Assembly (NCBI GenBank): GCA_049794535.1
Contig: JBARCX010000077.1
Location: 1-14,506 of the forward strand
From: JBARCX01 sp049794535
Lineage (GTDB): Bacteria > Pseudomonadota > Gammaproteobacteria > Xanthomonadales > Rhodanobacteraceae
Length of the DNA: 14,506 nt
Direction: 5' to 3'
Below are positions 8,734-14,364 of this stretch, piece by piece; positions within the stretch are counted from its first letter, which is position 1; every line of letters begins with the position of its first letter. The notes beneath the pieces are model-generated. The model was given only the letters and a program-made list of their open reading frames with translations, made no database searches and was not told where the DNA came from. A program made the translations under genes and the position numbers.

Positions 8734-9408
8734 CTATTGCAACCGAGTTAAAGCACCGGAACCGATTGCTGTCCCACTCGCAAAATTCGAATGCGCGTTC
8801 TGGCCGATAGCGACGCTGTTAATGTCCGCCGTCGCCGCACCAGAACCAATGGCGATCGAGCCGGCACCCACCGCCGCGGCACCGCCAATGGCAATAGCGT
8901 TGCTTGAACTTGCAACAGCTTGAGTACCTAGCGCAATAGCATTTACGCCATTGCTTTGGCTCTGCACGCCGATGGCTATCGACTGAGCCTGTGTTGTTGT
9001 TGCTTGCGTTCCCAGCGCCATGCTGTCGTTACCAGTAGCTGACGGGTTGCCATTGCCGGAACCGATGGCGATGGCGCCCGCGCTATGGGTTATCCCGGAA
9101 CCAATCGCGAGCGAATTAGCGATGCCATTATCGGTGCCGCCACCAAGACTTACTCGCGGTGTGGTGGGAATCGGAGATGTGCTGTCATCCTGTACACACA
9201 TACCGGACGCATTCACTGTACCCTTCTGTCCGTTTTCCAGCGCGCATGATTCCGCTGCAGCGGCTGCCATCGGTGAAACCAGAGCTAGTGCAAGCGCCGC
9301 AGCAAGTAATTTTCCGCCGACTTTCTTCTTACGACCCTTAGCCAATTCCGATGCCACCACCCACTTGCCTGTGGCGGCGTTCCAGACGATGCGATAGATG
9401 GTGTTCAT
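8734..9408 (-). CDS. Adhesin N-terminal fragment: ESPR signal peptide and YadA head
   Basis: This frame gives 224 aa. The start ATG at 9408 has a strong ribosome site (GAGAGGAA). Residues 1-28 are an extended signal peptide region (MNTIYRIVWN..TGKWV..SELAKG, then RKKK), followed by a hydrophobic core (LLAAALALALVSPMAAAAA), the hallmark of large type V secreted proteins. Repeats of the form S-x-AIG-x-G (NSLAIGSG, GAIAIGSG, DSMALGTQ, QSIAIGVQ, NAIALGTQ, NAIAIGG, GSIAIGSG, NSVAIGQ) form the first head. After GSGAL the frame reads TRLQ and stops at a TAG. Alone it would be exported to the periplasm but could not be anchored. An RcsB-box-like site lies about 270 bp upstream. Confidence 0.85.
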   Translation of the reverse strand: MNTIYRIVWNAATGKWVVASELAKGRKKKVGGKLLAAALALALVSPMAAAAAESCALENGQKGTVNASGMCVQDDSTSPIPTTPRVSLGGGTDNGIANSLAIGSGITHSAGAIAIGSGNGNPSATGNDSMALGTQATTTQAQSIAIGVQSQSNGVNAIALGTQAVASSSNAIAIGGAAAVGAGSIAIGSGAATADINSVAIGQNAHSNFASGTAIGSGALTRLQ

Positions 9409-9675
9409 TCGGTATTCCTCTCAAAGATGCCGTGTTATTGGGTGAGCCATGCATTCGAGCCGCACTTCTCCGTCGCGTGACGTGCACGCGTTCGGAAAAT
9501 TTCGTGTGGCTTGCAAACCCTGTCGGCCATGGCGGTACTAGCCGCTGGCTCTAACTCCGTGGGTTTTGCTGCGAGTGCCTTGAGGTAAGGCGCATGCGGA
9601 TGGCCCTGCATGCATGCTCCGCATCAAACGCTTAGAGCATGGAGATATGGTAGGAAACGCAGGGATAACGAAGTA
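9409..9675 (-). other. Long leader/intergenic region before the adhesin
   Basis: No gene is supported here. It holds the adhesin ribosome site next to 9408 and an inverted repeat ATGCGGA/TCCGCAT (9594-9600 and 9618-9624) around a TGCATGCATGC core. If the motif at 9676-9689 marks the promoter, the adhesin message has an untranslated leader of more than 200 nt. Confidence 0.35.
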
Positions 9676-9689
9676 TCGGACAGGGCCTA
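9676..9689 (-). promoter_or_regulatory. RcsB-box-like site upstream of the adhesin
   Basis: The minus strand reads TAGGCCCTGTCCGA, matching the sites at 7009, 10660 and 11476. Identity with the HK2 site continues outside the 14 bp (a T before, a T after). Its place between RR1 and the adhesin suggests direct control of the adhesin by a locus regulator. The downstream TTCCTACC is at most a weak -10, in keeping with activator dependence (inference). Confidence 0.5.
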
Positions 9690-9755
9690 AAATGCCCAGC
9701 GTTGCTTCGCATGGCCATGATCGCTTTGCAAAAACATCGCGTCATATAGGCTTTA

Positions 9756-9783
9756 CGCGCGAAGATGCTGCGATCTCCGCGCG
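9756..9783 (-). terminator. Long hairpin downstream of RR1
   Basis: CGCGCGAAGAT (9756-9766) and ATCTCCGCGCG (9773-9783) form an 11-bp stem with one G-T type pair and a 6-nt loop, about 28 bp after the RR1 stop codon. No T-run follows on the minus strand, so it is a weak candidate for an intrinsic terminator and may instead protect the 3' end of the RR1 mRNA. Confidence 0.4.
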
Positions 9784-9810
9784 CAGCCATTAGCGACTCA
9801 ATCCACCATC

Positions 9811-10590
9811 TCAACCGGCCGTAATGCGATCCGATGGCTTGCGACCTGCAAACATACGATCGGATGGAGCCGATGCTGGGGCCGAAGTGAAAGCCTCATA
9901 CGTTACCGGTTGGGCCCAGCCACTTTCAGCGACAAACCACTTGGCAGGCAAGCCTGCAAGTTCATCGACGTAGGTAAACAGTTCACTGTCTGTGCGTGCT
10001 CCCAGCTTGCGCATCGCCGAACGCTTTCGCCAATACACCGAGGCAAGCGGCGCATTCAACGTTGACGCAATGGCATCCAGCGGCATGCCCTCGGCCCAGG
10101 CTTTTACGATGCGACATTCCTCACGCCCCAGGTGCGACCACCGCGAGCGGTGAAAGCCCATGGGTAAACCGCCTTGCACGATCAATCGCAATACCGAGGT
10201 GCTAACGAAGGTCTTGCCGGCCAGCACCATTTTTATGGCTTGGGATATTTCTTCAACGGGCTCGGATTTACTGATGAGCGCCTTGACGCCCATGTGAAGA
10301 ATGGCGTGATAGATCGCGGGGTTGACCATCGACGTTGTCACGATAATCGGCACATGAGGAAAGCGTGTGCGAATCTCATACAGCATGGCGAGACCGCTTA
10401 TATTCTCAGGACCCGGGATGCGAAAATCGGTGATGACGATGTCGCATGGTTCCGTCTGCAGAAACTGCAACAGCTCATCTACACTGCGCGCCTCACCTGC
10501 CACGATGCCTGCACCACTCTGCTCAACCGCATTGGCCATGCCCACCTGGGTTATCGGATGATCGTCCGCGAGAAGAATGCGTGAAGTCAT
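9811..10590 (-). CDS. LuxR/RcsB-type response regulator with C-terminal tail, RR1
   Basis: Cytoplasmic two-component regulator of 259 aa. The receiver (about 1-120) keeps the acidic pair Asp9/Asp10 in ADDHP, phosphoacceptor Asp55 (VITDF), Thr85 and Lys108. The C-terminal helix-turn-helix, about 150-210, is recognisable (REE..IV.AWAEGM..., AMRKLG) but diverged: the usual Ile/Val-Ser contact region is replaced by PLASVYWRKR. It lacks the YGDG stretch after the phosphorylation site that RR2 and RR3 share with RcsB. About 50 residues follow the DNA-binding domain, which is long for the family (usually 210-220 aa). The start ATG has GAGG eight bases upstream. An RcsB-box-like site lies 70 bp upstream, so autoregulation is possible. 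It is the nearest regulator upstream of the adhesin. No partner is proven. Confidence 0.92.
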   Translation of the reverse strand: MTSRILLADDHPITQVGMANAVEQSGAGIVAGEARSVDELLQFLQTEPCDIVITDFRIPGPENISGLAMLYEIRTRFPHVPIIVTTSMVNPAIYHAILHMGVKALISKSEPVEEISQAIKMVLAGKTFVSTSVLRLIVQGGLPMGFHRSRWSHLGREECRIVKAWAEGMPLDAIASTLNAPLASVYWRKRSAMRKLGARTDSELFTYVDELAGLPAKWFVAESGWAQPVTYEAFTSAPASAPSDRMFAGRKPSDRITAG

Positions 10591-10659
10591 GACATGGCCT
10601 CGGTCGTTGCCATAGCGGCGGGAGGCTTCTTATTGTCCACACACCATGCCGCTTAACTA

Positions 10660-10673
10660 TCGGACTTGGCTTA
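10660..10673 (-). promoter_or_regulatory. RcsB-box-like site upstream of RR1
   Basis: The minus strand reads TAAGCCAAGTCCGA. The left half TAAG is the exact RcsAB-box half; the right TCCGA differs from TCCTA by one base. It lies 70 bp before the RR1 start, a plausible promoter distance, with a CAATAA sequence about 20 bp further downstream as a possible -10. Confidence 0.5.
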
Positions 10674-10762
10674 TTTGTTGTGATTGAGCTGTGACGTACC
10701 CAACGATCTGTTGATCTATTCGAACTCGCCATACCATCTCGCGACGGGTGTTCCCTCTAAAT

Positions 10763-10792
10763 GCAATAAATAAACCCGGCAATAAATAACCC
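10763..10792. repeat. Short AT-rich direct repeat
   Basis: GCAATAAATAAACCC and GCAATAAATAACCC lie 16 bp apart in an otherwise unannotated stretch. They could be paired protein-binding sites or chance; nothing else supports a role. Confidence 0.45.
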
Positions 10793-10804
10793 TGGTTTTA
10801 CGAA

Positions 10805-10870
10805 CCGTCCTAAAGACGGCACGGATGTGATGAACAAGAATGGCGTCGTTGGTTGCAAACACAACGACGC
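10805..10870. other. Two adjacent inverted repeats in a non-coding stretch
   Basis: CCGTC/GACGG (5-bp arms, 10806-10820 approximately) is followed by a perfect 9-bp stem GCGTCGTTG/CAACGACGC with a 10-nt loop (10843-10870). No T-run follows on either strand. Apart from these and the direct repeat at 10763, I see no gene in 10674-10998. The reading frames there have unusual composition and no start context. Confidence 0.4.
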
Positions 10871-10998
10871 AGACGACGGGCCCCACGCCCCTACCGACAG
10901 CGACGTACCCTATTAGGGATGATGTGTCGGGCACGGATGCCCAATTATCTGATTGAATCCGCCGACGCACCCGCAAGCATGCGCACCTAGCATTCGAA

Positions 10999-11175
10999 CA
11001 TTGTAGGTTGGGTAGAACGTAGCGCTACCCAATATGACAAAACGTCGACGTTGGTGTCGCAAGCTCACCACCAACTTACGCGGAGACATCGTAGATTAGG
11101 TAGAACGCAGCGACACCCAACACGACGAGACATCCACGTTGGGATTCGCAGACTCATCACCAACCTACGCAGCAG
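10999..11175. repeat. Two tandem copies of an 88-bp palindrome-ended repeat
   Basis: Copy 1 (10999-11086) and copy 2 (11087-11175) align end to end with roughly three quarters identity. Each has inverted ends: GTAGGTTGG at the left and CCAACTTACGC or CCAACCTACGC at the right. Copy 1 has an inner hairpin TTGGGTAG/CTACCCAA. The length, terminal symmetry and intergenic position resemble REP/MITE-like elements carrying GTAGGTTGGGT termini. No coding frame is supported. Confidence 0.75.
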
Positions 11176-11191
11176 CATCGTGCATACGCCA

Positions 11192-11443
11192 TCAAGGCAT
11201 CTTCGCGTCGCACGTTGAGGCGCACAAGCTCTCCCAGCGCTCGATCAATTTTCGGCGCTTGCCTGGTGACATGAAGATAAATTTATTGAGCCCCTCGACG
11301 AAAGCATTTTGCTCCGCCTTGCTCAGTGCGCAGTAGCCAAGAAGCAGACTGCATACCTTGGCCTCATCGGGCTCGTTCACTTCCCTGTACTCGGTGCGTG
11401 CTTGTCCAAGAAGATGCCGTTGCAGCAACGGCACGCGATGCAC
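11192..11443 (-). CDS. Possible small protein of unknown function
   Basis: Open frame of up to 83 aa from a GTG at 11443; I do not recognise it. The C-terminal two thirds look protein-like and helical, with charged and hydrophobic residues alternating (ALSKAEQNAFVEGLNKF, then SPGKRRKLIERWE) and sensible codon use. The first 20 residues are less convincing and overlap a 19-bp palindrome. The start is uncertain: no good ribosome site precedes the GTG, and a later GTG (GTGAACGAG) has AGGG only two bases upstream. An RcsB-box-like site lies 33 bp upstream of the first GTG. It could be a real small gene of the same regulon, or the 3' remnant of a larger gene cut off by the repeats. Confidence 0.4.
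   Translation of the reverse strand: MHRVPLLQRHLLGQARTEYREVNEPDEAKVCSLLLGYCALSKAEQNAFVEGLNKFIFMSPGKRRKLIERWESLCASTCDAKMP
11415..11433. other. 19-bp near-perfect palindrome
   Basis: TGCCGTTGCAGCAACGGCA has 9-bp arms around a single central base. It lies in the first codons of the possible small gene, or in its leader if that gene starts later. On the minus strand TCTTCTTGG follows, which is only weakly T-rich. It could be an RNA hairpin, an operator or an attenuator-like element; the role is unknown. Confidence 0.6.
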
Positions 11444-11475
11444 CTATGATTTAGAGATACCGTGGCCTATGGATA

Positions 11476-11489
11476 TAGGACAAGCCCTA
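11476..11489 (-). promoter_or_regulatory. RcsB-box-like site, fully symmetric ends
   Basis: The minus strand reads TAGGGCTTGTCCTA. The outer halves TAGG and CCTA are perfect inverted repeats, making this the most symmetric of the four sites and the one closest to an RcsAB box. An overlapping inverted repeat CCTAT/ATAGG lies at 11466-11479. CTCTAAAT about 20 bp downstream is a possible -10. It precedes the possible small gene at 11443 and follows the end of RR2. Confidence 0.5.
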
Positions 11490-11534
11490 TTCCTCCCGCG
11501 TGCGCCAATTCTTGCGCGTATTCGGTGACCTCCG

Positions 11535-12227
11535 TCACGTGTTTTCGCTGGGATCCATCGCGCTCTCGCGTGATTGCTGTGAAGCCTGGATCAAGCCATA
11601 AGCCAATGCGTACTTGAAGATATCGGCGTCGCGCTGCAAACCGAGTTTTTTCATAGCTGCATTCTTCTGCGCGCTAACGGTCTTTCGGCTGCGCCCAATA
11701 CGGCTGCCAATATCCGTCACCGAAAAGCCTTCGGCGTAAAGCCGCAGTACCTCTGTTTCACGCTTACTAAGTTGGCCACCTGTTTCGGCATGCCCTTCCT
11801 GATTGGTCGTTTCGTCAACAATGCGTTGCACGATGGGTGAAAGGAAGTCTTTCTTGTCATAAGCCGAGCGAATCGCGAGCTCCAGCAGCAAGAGATCATC
11901 CGCTTTGCTGACGACGGCACCCACGCCAATACCCAGGATGCTGCGCAATATCGCACTACTTTCAACCCCCGTCAGGATCACCAGGCGAACTTGCGGGAAG
12001 CGCCGTTGCAGGAACTGCAATAGCGCAAGGCCATCGCCATAACGCCCCTTGGGCATTGAAAAGTCCGTGATCACTACATCGCAGCTCTGGCTGCCAAGCA
12101 GATCGACAAGCTGAGTCGAATCCGTGGCAAGGCCTATGACGCTGATATCCGAGAACCCTGACAGCAGGTGTTCCATGCCAGCGAGCACGGCCGGATGATC
12201 ATCAGCAATCGCTACCCGAACAGCCAT
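11535..12227 (-). CDS. RcsB-like LuxR-family response regulator, RR2
   Basis: Cytoplasmic transcription regulator of 230 aa. The receiver keeps Asp9/Asp10 (ADDHP), phosphoacceptor Asp55 (VITDF), Thr86 and Lys108. After the phosphorylation site it has the pattern SMP...YGDG, as in E. coli RcsB. The helix-turn-helix at about 153-210 (LSKRETEVLRLYAEGF...) carries KTVSAQKNAAMKKLG, close to the RcsB recognition segment KTISSQKKSAMMKLG. A short polar tail follows. The ATG at 12227 has a strong AAGGGGAG ribosome site. It is divergent from RR3 across 178 bp and lies outside the HK operon, so it is a likely phosphorelay target of HK1/HK2; this is inferred from family and location. No copy of the 14-bp motif stands before it at a usable distance. 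Confidence 0.95.
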   Translation of the reverse strand: MAVRVAIADDHPAVLAGMEHLLSGFSDISVIGLATDSTQLVDLLGSQSCDVVITDFSMPKGRYGDGLALLQFLQRRFPQVRLVILTGVESSAILRSILGIGVGAVVSKADDLLLLELAIRSAYDKKDFLSPIVQRIVDETTNQEGHAETGGQLSKRETEVLRLYAEGFSVTDIGSRIGRSRKTVSAQKNAAMKKLGLQRDADIFKYALAYGLIQASQQSRESAMDPSENT

Positions 12228-12326
12228 ACATGCTCCCCTTCATGTCATACCGCTATACGGACTGATCCGCCGATGAAGCGCCACAATGTACGTCTTCTCG
12301 TGAGTCTTGGCTGCTTGCTGTATCGA

Positions 12327-12332
12327 TATACT
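12327..12332 (+). promoter_or_regulatory. Possible -10 element for RR3
   Basis: TATACT matches the sigma-70 -10 hexamer at five of six bases and lies about 75 bp before the RR3 start. The -35 region 16-17 bp upstream is poor. The flanking GTAT-CGAT-ATAC is an imperfect inverted repeat that could bind a regulator. Confidence 0.35.
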
Positions 12333-12405
12333 AGCCCGGCCCTGCATAGCCGGATAGCACTCCATCCCGCCTTCGCATGACTGTTACCCAACCCTGGTGG
12401 TTACG

Positions 12406-13062
12406 ATGAATAGCAACCTCATTCACGTCGCTGTTGCCGATGATCATCCGGTGATCCGACTGGGTATCGAAGCCGCGCTGGATGATATTCCCACGGTTCG
12501 TCAGATCGGTTCGGCGCGTGACTCCTCCGAGCTCATCGCGCTACTGGATGCGCACCCGTGCAACGTACTGGTGACTGACTACGCCATGCCGGGCGGCAGC
12601 TACGGTGATGGGCTGGAACTGCTCACATTTATCGGCGAACGCTATCCCGATCTCGGCATTGTGGTGATTACGGGCATCGACAAACCGGTGCTTATTCGCG
12701 CGTTGTTGGAGAAGGGTATCGATAACATTCTCAGCAAAGCCGATGACATGACTCACATGGGTGCTGCTGTGCAGGCCGCCTTTGTGCATCGGCGCTACTT
12801 TTCACCGACAATCGCCAACATCGTTCAGACGCAGAAAGAATCCAGCGACATTGCCAAGCTCTCACCGCGCGAAATCGAGGTGCTTACGCTCTTCGCTGGT
12901 GGTGTGAGCATCAGTGAAATCGCCGAGCGTTTGCAGCGAAAGAAGCAAACCATCAGCACGCAAAAAGTCAGCGCGATGATCAAGCTCGGTATCACCACCG
13001 ATGCCGATTTGTATAAGTACGCTAACGAGGTAGGGCTAATAACTCCGCCAGATGCGCCGTAA
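12406..13062 (+). CDS. RcsB-like LuxR-family response regulator, RR3
   Basis: Cytoplasmic regulator of 218 aa from the ATG at 12406, which has GGTGG just upstream; an in-frame GTG at 12397 has no ribosome site. The receiver has Asp12/Asp13 (ADDHP), phosphoacceptor Asp58 (VTDYAMP), Thr89 and Lys111, with the RcsB-type YGDG stretch at 66-69. The helix-turn-helix spans about 152-209 (LSPREIEVLTLFAGG...) and has QTISTQKVSAMIKLG, again RcsB-like. It is more similar to RR2 than to RR1, and the two are divergently arranged, as after a duplication with inversion. It is the only plus-strand gene in the window. RcsB-family proteins can form heterodimers, so RR2/RR3 mixing is possible (inference). Confidence 0.95.
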   Translation: MNSNLIHVAVADDHPVIRLGIEAALDDIPTVRQIGSARDSSELIALLDAHPCNVLVTDYAMPGGSYGDGLELLTFIGERYPDLGIVVITGIDKPVLIRALLEKGIDNILSKADDMTHMGAAVQAAFVHRRYFSPTIANIVQTQKESSDIAKLSPREIEVLTLFAGGVSISEIAERLQRKKQTISTQKVSAMIKLGITTDADLYKYANEVGLITPPDAP

Positions 13063-13164
13063 GTTGGCTATGCAGTTTGTCTCCCCCTGTCCCACCGGGA
13101 CTACCTTCGCGTTGCACCAGAGGGAGCGAAAAACTCGCGCAACTGAGTTTCGACGCTGATCAAG

Positions 13165-14364
13165 TCAGGCTTTCAACAACGCCTGATAATCCGGGCTAAG
13201 TTCGGCCAGCACTACCAAGGCCGCCGCACCCAGCGCGACGCAATCGGGGCCTGCGATGCCTAGCTGCAATCGTGCGTGAGCACGGTCTGCCCTACCACTC
13301 ACTGATGGATAGAGCGGGAAGGCTTTATCGATCAGAAGCGCCAGAATGTCATTGGAAAGCATGCCACCCACCAGCACGGTTTCCGGATCGAGCAGCGATT
13401 CCAGTACGTTTACCGCGTGACGTAATGCAGGCACTGCCTCGACCAACCAACGCTTGATACCTGCAGCGTGCTTGCTATCGGTCAAGTCCAAATCGCTCAG
13501 GCTCTGATCGGCCTCTACGCCCAAATGCTCCAGCAAGGATGCGCCGGACACGTAACGCTCCAGGCAGCCTTGCTTGCCGCAGTAACAGGGCTTGCCGTTG
13601 GGGGTGACGATGACGTGCCCGATTTCGCCGGCATTGCGCCAGTGACCCGAGTAAAGCCGGTTGTCGAGGTAAAAACCGGAACCCAGACCGTGTCCGACGA
13701 ACAGATAGGCGAAATCCCGGAGTCCGTCAGCGACACCATACAGCCGCTCTCCCATGGCGGCCGCGGTGGCATCGTTCTCCATCAATACGGGCAGCCCTGT
13801 TTTCTCGCACAGTGAGGACAAGCTTTGCTCGTCATCCCAACCCGGCATGCTGGTAGGGCCCACGGCACTCATGCCCACCACGCCAAACGGACCCGGTAAG
13901 GCAATGCCAATGCCCAGCATTCGCTCCGCTGATACTTTGCGTCGAAACGACTCAATGCATTTGACGAGCAAAGGCAAAGCTTCGGCGAACGTCGGATAGC
14001 TCACGGCGTAGGTACGGCGCCCGCGAGTGACCCCTTTGAGGTCCAGCAACACGGCGACGATCTGGTGCTGCTCAACATGGAAGCCGATTGAAAAACCACC
14101 ATCGGGATTGATCGACAACGGAATAGGCGGCTGCCCACGGGCGGTTTTCTCCGGCGCATGGGCTGACAGCTTCGATTCGGCGATCAGCTCGGCCACGATA
14201 TTCGAAATCGTCTGTGCCGTGAGTGACGTGAGCCGGGTGAGATCCGCACGGGTCAATCGTCCAGCCTGACGAATGGCCTCCAGCACAACGCGCCGGTTGT
14301 GCAGACGTGCATGCTCGAGGTTGGTACCCGTCGTTGGTTTGTTGGACTTGGATGACGTCTGCAT
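13165..14364 (-). CDS. ROK-family transcriptional repressor (NagC/XylR type)
   Basis: Sugar-responsive DNA-binding repressor of 399 aa. An N-terminal winged helix lies at about 22-82 (NRRVVLEAIRQAG.LTRADL.RLT.L...TISNIV), followed by a ROK domain from about 90. The zinc site is complete: GEIGHV with His250 and C-x-C-G-x-x-G-C-x-E with Cys260, Cys262, Cys267 and Glu269. The sugar-site ENDATAAA (Asn197-Asp198) is present. The ATP-binding DxGxT motif expected near residue 93 is replaced by GFHVEQ, so it should be a regulator rather than a sugar kinase. The start is the ATG at 14364, with no strong ribosome site. It converges on RR3 across 102 bp. Its target, usually a sugar uptake or catabolic operon, is probably beyond the right edge. 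Confidence 0.93.
   Translation of the reverse strand: MQTSSKSNKPTTGTNLEHARLHNRRVVLEAIRQAGRLTRADLTRLTSLTAQTISNIVAELIAESKLSAHAPEKTARGQPPIPLSINPDGGFSIGFHVEQHQIVAVLLDLKGVTRGRRTYAVSYPTFAEALPLLVKCIESFRRKVSAERMLGIGIALPGPFGVVGMSAVGPTSMPGWDDEQSLSSLCEKTGLPVLMENDATAAAMGERLYGVADGLRDFAYLFVGHGLGSGFYLDNRLYSGHWRNAGEIGHVIVTPNGKPCYCGKQGCLERYVSGASLLEHLGVEADQSLSDLDLTDSKHAAGIKRWLVEAVPALRHAVNVLESLLDPETVLVGGMLSNDILALLIDKAFPLYPSVSGRADRAHARLQLGIAGPDCVALGAAALVVLAELSPDYQALLKA

Larger units (their letters stand above)
7172..9408 (-). pseudogene. YadA-like trimeric autotransporter adhesin, frameshifted
   Basis: The two minus-strand reading frames 8734-9408 and 7172-8716 are one gene split by a single missing base at about 8745-8755. 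Adding one base back to GCTTTAACTCGG restores ...GSGAL-NSVAIGHGAG-VLPPATNAVALG..., which continues the YadA head repeat without a break and gives about 745 residues. Rebuilt order: ESPR plus signal peptide, head repeats, first neck, central region, Gly/Pro-rich linker, second repeat-rich head, second neck, short coiled-coil stalk, and C-terminal YadA anchor ending in Trp. Such proteins form homotrimers in the outer membrane and mediate attachment. As read, the upstream frame ends at TAG and no single product has both export signal and anchor. Possible causes are decay, phase variation or a sequencing error; the intact remaining sequence suggests the change is recent. Confidence 0.85.

Noticed and set aside
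8734..8760. Programmed -1 ribosomal frameshift joining the two adhesin frames
   Set aside because: The shift needed is -1, but the site GCTTTAACT is not a proper X-XXY-YYZ slippery heptamer. I saw no internal ribosome-like stimulator, and trimeric autotransporters are not known to use this. Mutation or sequencing error is simpler.
10716..10976. 86-aa minus-strand open frame
   Set aside because: Val/Arg-rich composition, no ribosome site, overlap with hairpins and direct repeats, and no recognisable motif. Probably chance.
11525..11538. GTGAC/GTCAC hairpin at the RR2 stop codon as a terminator
   Set aside because: The stem is five base pairs and no T-run follows on the minus strand.
12251..12268. 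GGAC-containing sequence before RR2 as a fifth copy of the motif
   Set aside because: It shares only the GTCCG core and lacks the TARG half. It lies about 30 bp from the RR2 start, so a promoter placed as at the other sites would begin at or after the start codon.
13085..13150. Short inverted repeats between RR3 and the ROK gene as a shared terminator
   Set aside because: The stems are only 4-5 bp (for example GTCCC/GGGAC) and no T-run follows on either strand.
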